From: Leeuwenhoekiella marinoflava DSM 3653
GTDB lineage: Bacteria; Bacteroidota; Bacteroidia; Flavobacteriales; Flavobacteriaceae
DNA length: 64,000 nucleotides
Assembly: GCF_900129005.1 (NCBI RefSeq)
Contig: NZ_FQUN01000007.1
Location: forward strand, 235,428 to 299,427
Direction: 5' to 3'
A program made the position numbers and the translations under genes. Positions 16,008-24,039 of this stretch are shown one piece after another (within the stretch, counting starts at the first letter, position 1; each line of letters starts with the position of its first letter). The notes under the pieces are model-generated. The model saw only the letters and a list, made by a program, of their open reading frames with translations, had not been told where the DNA came from and made no database searches.

Positions 16008-17969
16008 TTAAAAACTAATTACTATAAACTCAGATCTCCTGTTTAATTGGTGTTGCTCTTCGGAACAATCAGAGCCATTACCACAATCATTTATAAGTTG
16101 CGTTTCTCCAAATCCTTTACCGGAAATACGGCTAGGTTCAATGCCTCTGCTTACAATCCAATCTGCTGTAGAACGTGCTCTTTTGTCAGAAAGGCTAAGG
16201 TTGTATGCGTCATTACCTCGGCTGTCTGTATGCGATCTAATTTCAACAACAAGCGTTGGGTTAGATTCCATTACTGCAAGTACTTTAGTAAGTTCTTCAG
16301 CGGCATCGGGTCTGATGTTGAAGCGGTCAAAATCAAAGTAAATTGGCTTTAAATCAAGTAATTTTGCCAGATCGTCTCCTTCATTAATTTTTGTAATTCT
16401 TGGCTCGAGGTATAAGTCAACAACCATTGAGTCTCCGTTAGAAGGCGCAGTAACTAATTCTTCAGCAGAATAATATTCAGGTTCATCTGCACGAATTAAG
16501 ATCTCTTCATCACATATAGGATTTAATGTATATTCCCCATTTTCATTTACTTCTGTTTTTTGCAGTAAATTTCCTTCAAGATCCAATATACTTACTGTAG
16601 CAGTAGGAATAGGAAGGTTAGTTTCTTTATCTCTAACAGTACCGGTAATTAATGATTCGCAAACCGGTATTTCTTTAGGTATTCTTGTGAATCTGAAAAT
16701 ATCATCACTTCCCATCCCAAAATAACGATTAGTTGAAAAGTAACCGGTGTTTGTATATTCATCTACAATAAAGGCAAAATCATCTTGTGGACTGTTAATG
16801 GGCTCTCCTAAATTGATGACGTAAGCTATGTCACCATTCTTTTTGGTTGTCACGACATAGATATCAAGACCACCCAAGCCTGGTCGCCCATCAGATGAAA
16901 AGTAGAGATTCCCTTTTTTACTCATATAGGGGAAATTTTCTCTTCCTTCTGTATTGACAATTGGTCCTAAGTTTTCAGGTGTACTGTATTCATTATCACC
17001 TAAAATATCAACAACCCAGATGTCGGAAAAGCCATTTGTACCGGGCATGTCTGATGCAAAATATAATTTTTTATTATCTGGACTTAACGCAGGATGCGAG
17101 ACAGAGTAGTCATCAGCATTGAATGGTAATTCAACAGGTGTTCCCCAAGAGTCTCCTTTTTTTACAGACTTAAATATTTTAAGACGTATAGTCCCATTTT
17201 TATCTGTACGCTTTACACCTTGACTAAAGTTATTACGCGTAAAATACATGGTGTTTCCATCTGTCGTGAATGTAGGAGATGATTCATGGTAGCGTGAGTT
17301 AAGATTACCTCCAAATTTTTCAACAGCTCCTAATTCACCTGTTTCAGCATCAATGGGAGCTTGATAAAAATCTAAAAAGGGTTCGTTATTCCAAGTGTGA
17401 ATGTATCTTTTTGTAGTCCCGGTGTCCCGAGAAGATGAGAAAATAAGTTTATTCTCATAGAGCATAGGTCCAAAATCTGATAATCTGGAGTTGGTTTTTC
17501 TTAGATTTTCTACTTCATACTCACTATCAGAGTAACTTATTTCTTCAAGATAGTCTGGCTCTTCGGCAAAAAGCTCTGCTCTAGAGTCACCTCCTTTAAG
17601 CTTTCTGAATTCAGCCATAATCTTATCAGACTCATTATATTGTTTAATTCCTTTTAAAGATTGAGCATATCTAAAAAGATATTCTGGTGTTACTGTTTCC
17701 GGATATTTTTCAACGAGTTTTTTAAACCACTTTGCGCTGTCTTCGTATTTTCCGTTAAAGTAATACGAGTCCCCTAGTTTTTGAAAAAGCTCAGCCGACT
17801 CATAGCCCTCTTTTGCTAAGCGTAAATAGATCTTTTGAGCATCTATAAATGCATAGCTTTCAAATTTTTTATCTGCTTTACTTAATTCTTTTTCTTGAGC
17901 GAATGAAAAAGTGACGCATACAATAAACAATAGCTTGAATAAAAGGATGCCTTTATTGACTTGTTGCAT
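16008..17969 (-). CDS. PorE-like OmpA protein (TPR, PD40 propeller, CRD, OmpA_C)
   Basis: This 653-residue exported protein starts with a signal peptide ending near TFSFAQ. TPR-like helices cover about residues 30-130. A PD40/WD40-like propeller follows at about 155-420, with DNKKLYFASDMPG, KGNLYFSSDGRPGLGG and NTGYFSTN repeats. A carboxypeptidase regulatory-like domain lies at about 440-515 (VRDKETNLPIPTATVSI), and an OmpA peptidoglycan-binding domain is at the C-terminus (IYFDFDRFNIRP, SHTDSRGNDAYNLSLSDKRA). This order matches PorE of the type IX secretion system and related flavobacterial paralogues. No porP/sprF neighbour is present here, so a direct T9SS role is not shown. Confidence 0.85.
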   Translation of the reverse strand: MQQVNKGILLFKLLFIVCVTFSFAQEKELSKADKKFESYAFIDAQKIYLRLAKEGYESAELFQKLGDSYYFNGKYEDSAKWFKKLVEKYPETVTPEYLFRYAQSLKGIKQYNESDKIMAEFRKLKGGDSRAELFAEEPDYLEEISYSDSEYEVENLRKTNSRLSDFGPMLYENKLIFSSSRDTGTTKRYIHTWNNEPFLDFYQAPIDAETGELGAVEKFGGNLNSRYHESSPTFTTDGNTMYFTRNNFSQGVKRTDKNGTIRLKIFKSVKKGDSWGTPVELPFNADDYSVSHPALSPDNKKLYFASDMPGTNGFSDIWVVDILGDNEYSTPENLGPIVNTEGRENFPYMSKKGNLYFSSDGRPGLGGLDIYVVTTKKNGDIAYVINLGEPINSPQDDFAFIVDEYTNTGYFSTNRYFGMGSDDIFRFTRIPKEIPVCESLITGTVRDKETNLPIPTATVSILDLEGNLLQKTEVNENGEYTLNPICDEEILIRADEPEYYSAEELVTAPSNGDSMVVDLYLEPRITKINEGDDLAKLLDLKPIYFDFDRFNIRPDAAEELTKVLAVMESNPTLVVEIRSHTDSRGNDAYNLSLSDKRARSTADWIVSRGIEPSRISGKGFGETQLINDCGNGSDCSEEQHQLNRRSEFIVISF

Positions 17970-18189
17970 AACAATAACGATGTGTTTGAAATTAGGATTT
18001 AGGGGAGCACAAATATAATTAAATAATGAGCTGAAAATTATTTATTGTCTGTATAGGTGTTAATAATTGAGGGGGATTTTCCCTGTTTTTCAGAGAGTTG
18101 GTTCATTTTTTACAGTTTTTACTCGAATATTTGACAAGAGGATATAATAATCAGTAGGGATTTTATGAATAGCTTTATCTGAAACTCAT

Positions 18190-18197
18190 TAAATTTG
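18190..18197 (+). promoter_or_regulatory. TAnnTTTG -7 box for the nitroreductase
   Basis: TAAATTTG lies 16 bp before the ATG at 18214, implying a very short leader of about 10 nt. Confidence 0.4.
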
Positions 18198-18213
18198 ATA
18201 AAACACAAATTAT

Positions 18214-18771
18214 ATGCTGAAAGAGGCAATTTTAAATAGAAGGTCCATTTTTCCGAATCAATTTTCTGAAAAAGCAGTTACAAAAGCGCAAATCGAAGAG
18301 TTGCTTGAGGCTGCAAACTGGGCTCCTACGCACCGAAAAACACAACCCTGGAGGTTTAAAGTTTTTAAAGACGATGCATTAGCAATTCTTGCTGATTTTG
18401 TGACAAAAGCTTACACAAAAGATACTCCTGCTGATAAATTTTCTGATTTTAAATTGAAAAAGAGCATTCAGAAGATTGAAACAAGTGGAGCTGTTATTGC
18501 TATTTGTATGCAGCGCGATGTTAAAGAAAGTATCCCGGAATGGGAAGAAGTAGCTGCGACAGCAATGGCTGTTCAAAACTTGTGGTTAATGGCTGGAGAA
18601 CTAGGTCTTGGAGGATACTGGAGTAGTCCGGGTTATATTAAAGAAATGCATGCTGATCTTAAACTGGAAGATGGGGAGGTTTGTCTCGGTTTTTTCTATT
18701 TGGGAGTTTATGATGGTGAGCCATTCAACGGTGAGAGAGATACTGTGCAATCAAAAACAACTTGGTTTTAA
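18214..18771 (+). CDS. Nitroreductase-family protein
   Basis: This 185-residue flavoprotein of the nitroreductase/YdjA type is expected to bind FMN and use NAD(P)H. The N-terminal FMN-phosphate motif is NRRSIFPNQF. It is followed by EAANWAPTHRKTQPWRF and a C-terminal GLGGYWSSPGY loop that contacts the flavin. The physiological substrate is unknown for most members. It is the standard length for the short subclass. It has its own promoter-like box and lies just before the degraded amidohydrolase on the opposite strand. Confidence 0.88.
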   Translation: MLKEAILNRRSIFPNQFSEKAVTKAQIEELLEAANWAPTHRKTQPWRFKVFKDDALAILADFVTKAYTKDTPADKFSDFKLKKSIQKIETSGAVIAICMQRDVKESIPEWEEVAATAMAVQNLWLMAGELGLGGYWSSPGYIKEMHADLKLEDGEVCLGFFYLGVYDGEPFNGERDTVQSKTTWF

Positions 18772-18779
18772 AAGCTTTC

Positions 18780-19320
18780 TTTAATAACCTGACCAACTTT
18801 TTATAAGCCGTAGCAAAAGTTTTTTGTAGCTGAGGTCCTATTTCTAAAGCTTTAGGAACAATCACTGCAGAATAGTAGCCTTCTGTTTTAGCTTTTTTAG
18901 CAACATATTTACCTGCGCTTAAATTGGGGACGCAATAGGGTCTCATCCTCAATCATTAAATCTACAGTTTCTTTGCTCATCAGTGCGCAGTGCAATTTCC
19001 TGAGTTTTATAAGCAATGTCTGCTTCATTCAGTGTAAATTTTTCTAGGTATTTATAAGGGCCGGTCTCACTTGCTATATGCACGTACATATCAATGAAAC
19101 CTGGTAATACCGTTTTCAATTTTAGGTCAATTATTTGACCAGTTCCACTTTGATATACATCTAAATTTCCTGAATAGAATCGGCTATAACCACTATCGTT
19201 TTTTCTTCGAGGATCTTGCCGTTTTTTGTATCTACCAATTTATCTACTTGTAAATAGGTTTTTTGAGAAAAAGCATTTAAACTGAAAATACAAACAGCTA
19301 GTAGAAGAATGTTGCGCATA
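18780..19320 (-). pseudogene. Degraded amidohydrolase (imidazolonepropionase/Xaa-Pro dipeptidase-like)
   Basis: Three separated minus-strand pieces look like one secreted amidohydrolase. A start with signal peptide lies at 19320 (MRNILLLAVCIFSLNAFSQ, then a KTYLQVDKLVDTKNGKILEE strand). Near 18960-19140 are the PGFIDMYVHI metal-binding motif, with Tyr in place of the usual His (HVH), and FTLNEADIAYKTQEIALR. A later piece around 18790-18930 has AGKYVAKKAKTEGYYSAV and PKALEIGPQLQKTF. They are in different frames, the middle of the gene (200 or more residues) is missing, and the C-terminus is lost. Intact members have about 420 residues. The gene is therefore a relic with frameshifts and a deletion. 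Confidence 0.8.
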
Positions 19321-19331
19321 GTGGTTAGTTT

Positions 19332-20462
19332 TTAGTCAATAAATTCTAGGATTTTACATGTAATATACTCAATTTGATCATCATCAAGCTCAGTATGCAT
19401 CGGCAATGAGATCACTTCTTGTACTAATTGATTAGTAACAGGAAAGTCTTTCTCGTTATAGCGCTCATCTGCATAGGCTTTTTGCTTATGCAACGGAATA
19501 GGATAGTAAACACCACAAGGAATCTCATTAGCATTAAGATGCTTTACCAACGCATCACGATCAACACCTTTTAAACGTAAAGTATACTGATGAAAAACGT
19601 GACAATCACAAACATCACAAATCATAGGAGTTGTGATCTTAGGATGGTTTTTTAATTTTTCTGAATATTTATGGGCAGATGCCCGGCGTCTCGCATTATA
19701 ATCGTCTAGCTTAGGAAGCTTTGCTCGCAAAACTGCAGCTTGTATAGAATCTAATCTAGAGTTTACACCTACCACATCATGATGATAGCGCTCATACATA
19801 CCATGGTTTACGATACCTCGTATGGTGTGTGCTAAGTCGTCGTTGTTAGTAAAAATAGCACCGCCATCACCATAACAACCTAAGTTTTTTGAAGGAAAAA
19901 AAGAAGTGCTTCCCACGTGACTAATAGCACCAGTTTTTACTTTACTACCATCTTTACGTGTATAATCAGCACCAATTCCTTGAGCATTATCTTCAATAAC
20001 AAAGAGATTATGCTCTTCAGCAATTTCCATAATTGCGTCCATTTCGGCAACCTGACCAAAAAGATGCACAGGAACGATAGCTTTAGTTTTTGGTGTAATA
20101 GCTCGTTTTATCGCTTCTACATCAATGTTGAAACTGTGTGGATTCACATCAACTAACACAGGCGTGAGTTGCAATAAAGCAATAACCTCTACAGTAGCAG
20201 CAAATGTAAAATCTGCGGTTATTACTTCATCGCCGGGTTTTAGTCCCAGCCCCATCATTGCGATTTGTAAAGCATCTGTGCCGTTAGCACAAGGAATCAC
20301 GTGTTTTACACCTAAATACTCTTCAAGTTCTTTTTGAAAACCGTGAACTTCAGGGCCGTTGATGAATGCAGTGTTATCAATTACTTCTTGAATAGAGCGG
20401 TTTACTTGCTCTTTTATAGGTTCGTATTGACCTTTAAGGTCAACCATTTGTATTTTTCTCAT
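19332..20462 (-). CDS. DegT/DnrJ/EryC1-family sugar aminotransferase
   Basis: This 376-residue PLP enzyme should aminate a nucleotide-linked keto sugar for surface glycans. The PLP lysine is Lys192 in SFFPSKNLGCYGDGG. The family motifs NGTDALQIAMM, EDNAQGIGA and RLDSIQAAVLRAKL are present, and the C-terminal GVYYPIPLHKQ segment is typical. The length is normal. It is isolated from other glycan genes, so the sugar cannot be named. It is divergent from waaA, with a 151-bp gap that holds the waaA promoter box. Confidence 0.9.
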   Translation of the reverse strand: MRKIQMVDLKGQYEPIKEQVNRSIQEVIDNTAFINGPEVHGFQKELEEYLGVKHVIPCANGTDALQIAMMGLGLKPGDEVITADFTFAATVEVIALLQLTPVLVDVNPHSFNIDVEAIKRAITPKTKAIVPVHLFGQVAEMDAIMEIAEEHNLFVIEDNAQGIGADYTRKDGSKVKTGAISHVGSTSFFPSKNLGCYGDGGAIFTNNDDLAHTIRGIVNHGMYERYHHDVVGVNSRLDSIQAAVLRAKLPKLDDYNARRRASAHKYSEKLKNHPKITTPMICDVCDCHVFHQYTLRLKGVDRDALVKHLNANEIPCGVYYPIPLHKQKAYADERYNEKDFPVTNQLVQEVISLPMHTELDDDQIEYITCKILEFID

Positions 20463-20598
20463 AGGTATTTTTTATGCCGAAAATTGAAAAAATAAAAAGT
20501 TGAAAAGTGATTTTATATCAAAAATCCGGTCATTTTCTGGTAAGACGAAAGTACGAAATCTAGCCACTTCAACCAATGTCTTTTTTTATGGAAAAGGC

Positions 20599-20606
20599 TA
20601 CTTTTG
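20599..20606 (+). promoter_or_regulatory. TAnnTTTG -7 box for waaA
   Basis: TACTTTTG matches the -7 consensus and is followed 7 bp later by the ATG at 20614. The expected transcript start is within a few bases of the start codon, so the mRNA would be leaderless or nearly so. This box helps decide the start. Confidence 0.5.
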
Positions 20607-20613
20607 CGAGGTT

Positions 20614-21861
20614 ATGCGACATATTTATTCTTTTTTTATTTCACTTTTCAATGCGTTACTTCCGGTATTGGGGTTGTTCAGTTCTAAACTGAAAGAATTC
20701 AGGGGTGTTCGCCAGACTGTCTTTAACTATTTAGAAAGCAAGATTGAGGGTTCTGACCGTGTGATTTGGATTCATGCAGCTTCACTGGGTGAGTATGAGC
20801 AGGCTGTTCCTGTTTTAGAAGAATTGAGAATACAGTACCCTAGCCATAAAATACTGCTTACTTTCTTTTCGCCTTCAGGCTATACGATTAGAAAAAACAC
20901 ACCTTTAGCAGATCTTGTGACCTATTTACCGTTAGATACAGAGGCAAACGCAGATGCTTTTATAAGTATTACTAGTCCAGAATTAGTGCTTTTTGTTAAG
21001 TATGAATTCTGGCCGAATTATTTAGATAAACTGAAACGCAATAATATTTCAACTTTGTTGATTTCGGGTGTTTTTAGAGAAAGTCAGCCATTTTTTAAGT
21101 TCTATGGAAGTTGGATGAAAAAGTCTTTAAGAGCTTTTGATTATTTCTTTCTGCAAAATGAATCTTCTTTAAAAAATCTCAAAAAGCTAGGTTTTACAAA
21201 TGCCGAAGTTAGTGGAGATACGCGTTTTGACCGCGTGAGCAGGCAACTTGAATATAATAATACACTTGATTTTATAGCTGAATTTAAACAGGATAAGCTG
21301 CTGCTCGTTTGTGGGAGTACCTGGCCCGAAGATGAAACACTTTTATTAGATTTTATAAATAATGTAGCAGAAGTTAAGATTATTCTCGCGCCACATAAAA
21401 TCAACTCAGAAAAGATTGAAGCTTTCCGCAGTAAGCTTACTAAGAATGTGGTTTTACATTCTGAACTAAAAATTAAAAACCTGCAAGAAGCAGAAGTTTT
21501 AATCATTGATGCAATTGGGTTTTTGACTAAAATTTACGCTTATGCAGATATCGCTTATGTGGGTGGTGCGGCAGGAGCAACTGGTTTACATAATGTTTTA
21601 GAGCCGGCAACTTTTGGTATTCCTATTTTAACCGGAACTCATATTGATAAATTCCCGGAAGCCGGTCAAATGAATAGAATTGCAGCATTATTTACTGTAA
21701 AAAACCCTGCAGAGACTTCAGTGGTTTTAGGTAAATTAATTTCAGATAAAAAGTTTAGAGATCAGACAGGTATAATTGCCGGTCAGTTCGTTTCTGGGAA
21801 TACCGGAGCAACACACTCAATTATGAGTTATTTAAAAATCAAACACTTACTGCCTGATTGA
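20614..21861 (+). CDS. waaA: 3-deoxy-D-manno-octulosonic acid (Kdo) transferase
   Basis: WaaA adds Kdo to the lipid A precursor at the cytoplasmic face of the inner membrane. The 415-residue GT30-type protein has an N-terminal hydrophobic anchor (HIYSFFISLFNALLPVLGLF). It carries the conserved WIHAASLGEYEQA with the catalytic Glu, KYEFWPNYL, the GDTRFDRV motif and the late sugar-nucleotide site AGATGLHNVLEPATFGIP. An upstream in-frame ATG at 20500 would add 38 non-conserved residues ahead of the anchor and precede the promoter box, so 20614 is chosen. The last 23 bases overlap the convergent DUF2461 gene. Confidence 0.93.
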   Translation: MRHIYSFFISLFNALLPVLGLFSSKLKEFRGVRQTVFNYLESKIEGSDRVIWIHAASLGEYEQAVPVLEELRIQYPSHKILLTFFSPSGYTIRKNTPLADLVTYLPLDTEANADAFISITSPELVLFVKYEFWPNYLDKLKRNNISTLLISGVFRESQPFFKFYGSWMKKSLRAFDYFFLQNESSLKNLKKLGFTNAEVSGDTRFDRVSRQLEYNNTLDFIAEFKQDKLLLVCGSTWPEDETLLLDFINNVAEVKIILAPHKINSEKIEAFRSKLTKNVVLHSELKIKNLQEAEVLIIDAIGFLTKIYAYADIAYVGGAAGATGLHNVLEPATFGIPILTGTHIDKFPEAGQMNRIAALFTVKNPAETSVVLGKLISDKKFRDQTGIIAGQFVSGNTGATHSIMSYLKIKHLLPD

Positions 21862-22495
21862 GGTAGTTTCTAAACGGAAGTATCTCTTTGTAGACTTCAA
21901 TCACGTGATTTTCAAAGGCGTCACTAGTGACTAATTTTTGAGTCAAATCTGTTTGTACGGCAAAACTTTTGTTACGCAGTAATTCAATATATTTATGGTC
22001 TTGAGGAAATCCCTTTGGAGCTGTCTTAAGGCTGTCTCCATCGTCTATTAACCAGCCAAACATCTTTTTAAAACTGGGCTTGTTTAAAATTTCAAGTAGT
22101 TCTTCACCATTATAATCTATAGCTTGTCTAATGCTTTTTAGTAAAGAAGATTTTGGTTTGTAAAAACCGGCAGCAATAAAACTTTCTGAGGTACCTAGAT
22201 GTATGTAAAAATCTCCTTGTTTTGTTTCCTGATCAAGACCTGCACCAAAATGGTCTTTATAAATAGGCTTGTTGGGATGATATAACAAGTTGTTATTAAT
22301 GCGATTTATGGCTTTTTTACCAGACGTATGCGTATAATTTGGATCAATCTCTGCGAGTTTTATATCCATTTTATTCAGCCAGTCTATGTAGAAATCTCTG
22401 ACTTCGTAATATCTGTTTCGATTTTCGTCCATCCATTCTTTAGAATTGTTTTGCTGAAGCTCGCGTAGAAAATCATACAGTTTGTAAAAACTCAT
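21839..22495 (-). CDS. DUF2461 (TIGR02453) family protein
   Basis: This 218-residue cytosolic protein matches the DUF2461 pattern. It opens with a helix followed by NNSKEWMDENRNRYYEVRDF. A conserved PIYKDHFGAGLDQETKQGDFY core and FIAAGFYKP follow, and a GWLIDDGDSLKTAPKGFP loop comes later. The biochemical function of the family is not established. The ORF is full length. It is convergent with waaA, sharing 23 bp, and has no operon partner. Confidence 0.85.
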   Translation of the reverse strand: MSFYKLYDFLRELQQNNSKEWMDENRNRYYEVRDFYIDWLNKMDIKLAEIDPNYTHTSGKKAINRINNNLLYHPNKPIYKDHFGAGLDQETKQGDFYIHLGTSESFIAAGFYKPKSSLLKSIRQAIDYNGEELLEILNKPSFKKMFGWLIDDGDSLKTAPKGFPQDHKYIELLRNKSFAVQTDLTQKLVTSDAFENHVIEVYKEILPFRNYLNQAVSV

Positions 22496-22619
22496 ATTTT
22501 TAGGATAAAGTTAGTAATAGGTGATTTTAACAGCATTAAATAGTTTCGTTTTAACGCATTATTTAGAATTTTTAGCAATCATTTACCAATTCAAAATTAA
22601 AAGCAGTCGTTATTCTGTA

Positions 22620-22627
22620 TAGATTTG
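22620..22627 (+). promoter_or_regulatory. TAnnTTTG -7 box for the first mini-lipoprotein
   Basis: TAGATTTG matches the -7 consensus and lies 23 bp before the ATG at 22650. It probably drives the two-gene unit 22650-23097. Confidence 0.45.
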
Positions 22628-22649
22628 CCTTCAACCAAATCATGGAATT

Positions 22650-22850
22650 ATGAAAAAAGTAATCGGAATTTTTGTTTTAGGGCTTTTAGCTTTCAATACT
22701 TACTCGTGTAGAGAAACCGAAGAAAAGGAAACGGTAATCGTAAAAGAAGAGCAAGTAAAGGATGAACGCGAAGGTATCTTAGAGCGTACAGCAAAAAAAG
22801 TAGATAACGAAGTCAATAAAGAGATTGACAGGATTGGTGATGATAACTAA
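22650..22850 (+). CDS. Small acidic lipoprotein, SCRET family (copy 1)
   Basis: The protein has 66 residues. A short signal peptide (MKKVIGIFVLGLLAFNT) ends in the lipobox-like YSC, with Cys20 the expected lipidated residue. It continues RETEEKETVIVKEEQ and finishes as a highly charged helix. The CRE(T/K) motif after the cysteine is shared with three other genes in this window. The function is unknown. It lies 10 bp before copy 2, so the two are probably cotranscribed. The acidic residues right after Cys-Arg might act as a Bacteroidota surface-export signal, which is an inference. Confidence 0.75.
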   Translation: MKKVIGIFVLGLLAFNTYSCRETEEKETVIVKEEQVKDEREGILERTAKKVDNEVNKEIDRIGDDN

Positions 22851-22860
22851 TACAATAATT

Positions 22861-23097
22861 ATGAAAAAAGTAAGCATATTAGCAAGCCTTCTATTAATGG
22901 TAACACTTTCTGTAACTTCTTGTCGTGAGAAGAGTGAGAAAGAAAAGCTTGTAGAAGAAATGAAAGAAGAAGGAGCCGAAATCGACACAAAAACAGACGA
23001 TGACGGCAACTATAAAATGAAAATGGAATCTGACGATAAAGAAGTCAAGATTAAAGAAGATGCAGATGGTGATACTAAAATCAAAGTAGATCACTAA
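22861..23097 (+). CDS. Small charged lipoprotein, SCRET family (copy 2)
   Basis: The protein has 78 residues from the ATG at 22861. An upstream in-frame ATG at 22825 overlaps copy 1 and would spoil the signal peptide. A signal sequence (MKKVSILASLLLMVTLSV) ends at TSC, followed by REKSEKEKLVEEMKEEG and a lysine/aspartate-rich segment of short alternating strands (KTDDDGNYKMKMES, DGDTKIKVDH). The C-terminal half therefore differs from the helical tails of the other copies. The function is unknown. It is followed by a clear terminator. Confidence 0.75.
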   Translation: MKKVSILASLLLMVTLSVTSCREKSEKEKLVEEMKEEGAEIDTKTDDDGNYKMKMESDDKEVKIKEDADGDTKIKVDH

Positions 23098-23120
23098 TTT
23101 TAAGTAACTGCAGTAAAACA

Positions 23121-23149
23121 AAAACCGCCTCATTGAGAGGTGGTTTTTT
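23121..23149 (+). terminator. Rho-independent terminator after mini-lipoprotein copy 2
   Basis: AAAACCGCCTC and GAGGTGGTTTT form an 11-bp stem with one G-U pair around ATTGA, followed by a T run. It may serve both strands, because the S24 regulator gene ends 25 bp further on. Confidence 0.8.
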
Positions 23150-23173
23150 AATTTAGAAATCCTGTAGTGCTAC

Positions 23174-23941
23174 TTATTTAAAACTGCGCATTTGATTTTT
23201 TAATTCTTCCATGCCTTGTTGTAGTTCACGTAATAAATTGCTTTCTGAAGGTGAATCTAGGTGAAAAGTAAGTTTGCTATTCACTTGCCACAATTCTTGA
23301 ATATCACTAACTTGAACTTCAAAAGGTAAATATTCCTGATTCAAAGAGATTAATACAACTTTAGAAGGATCTGGAAGCTTTTGTAATTTTTTAATCACAA
23401 CTGCATCTGGCATTACAACTACATAAACCCGGTTTGTTGTGGCTTCGTCCATATTTAAAATTGCTTTACCTAAGACCCAGTCTTCTGGCATAAAATTAGG
23501 TAGCATGCTGTCTCCTTCGATTTGAAAACCACGGTATGTAGCGTTTCGATATTGTGGTAAGGGTAGATCAAAAGCAGGAAGTTGTTGATACCATTCAACA
23601 TCTTGAACATTGTGTGGGTATCCTGCGGCAGCTTTTTGATTGACCATAACAAGATTTTCATTATCATCAACGTCAACAGTAACCACTTTAGGGCTCACAT
23701 CACCTTTCCCTGCATGCAGTAATTTCTGATTGCTGTAGCCAAACAGCCATAACGGATTTACATTGTAAAGCCTTAAAAGTTCGGTGACTACTTGACCAGA
23801 AAGTTTGGTTCTTCCGCGTTCAATATCTGCTGTAGAATTTTTAATTCCTAAAGCTTGAGCAAACTCGGTTTGCGTTAAATTTTGTTCTTCGCGTATTTGC
23901 TTAAATCGGCGTACGTCGCCTGTTACATCATTGATTCCCAT
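23174..23941 (-). CDS. XRE-S24 (LexA/CI-like) transcriptional regulator
   Basis: The protein has 255 residues. An N-terminal helix-turn-helix (about 10-65, EEQNLTQTEFAQALGIKNS) is joined by a linker to a peptidase S24 domain. A possible self-cleavage site AAAG-YPH lies at 104-110. The catalytic Ser145 is in GDSMLPNF and the general-base Lys is 184 or 185 in VVIKKLQ. This set is the LexA/CI pattern for RecA-stimulated autocleavage. It is divergent from the radical-SAM repair pair with a 98-bp gap holding a palindrome, so control of that pair and of itself is likely. The C-terminal helix (LLRELQQGMEELKNQ) is an extension. It could instead be a phage-derived repressor. Confidence 0.88.
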   Translation of the reverse strand: MGINDVTGDVRRFKQIREEQNLTQTEFAQALGIKNSTADIERGRTKLSGQVVTELLRLYNVNPLWLFGYSNQKLLHAGKGDVSPKVVTVDVDDNENLVMVNQKAAAGYPHNVQDVEWYQQLPAFDLPLPQYRNATYRGFQIEGDSMLPNFMPEDWVLGKAILNMDEATTNRVYVVVMPDAVVIKKLQKLPDPSKVVLISLNQEYLPFEVQVSDIQELWQVNSKLTFHLDSPSESNLLRELQQGMEELKNQMRSFK

Positions 23942-23954
23942 ATGGTAAATATAC

Positions 23955-23981
23955 TTTAATTTGGAATAAATCCGATTTAAA
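23955..23981. promoter_or_regulatory. Imperfect palindrome, candidate operator of the S24 regulator
   Basis: A 27-bp imperfect dyad has outer arms TTTAA and TTAAA and inner arms GGA and TCC, centred on 23968. It lies 14 bp upstream of the regulator start and 59 bp upstream of the radical-SAM gene, in the shared promoter region. The symmetry suits a dimeric helix-turn-helix protein. The assignment is inference. Confidence 0.45.
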
Positions 23982-24039
23982 TATAATAAAAAATCTGTTG
24001 GGACGGAAAAATGCTTTAAATTCGTAAAAATTCCAAGCT

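Noticed and set aside
18060..18100. GGGGGATTTTCCC partial dyad upstream of the nitroreductase
   Set aside because: The arms are only 3-4 bp long after counting mismatches, and no partner site is nearby.
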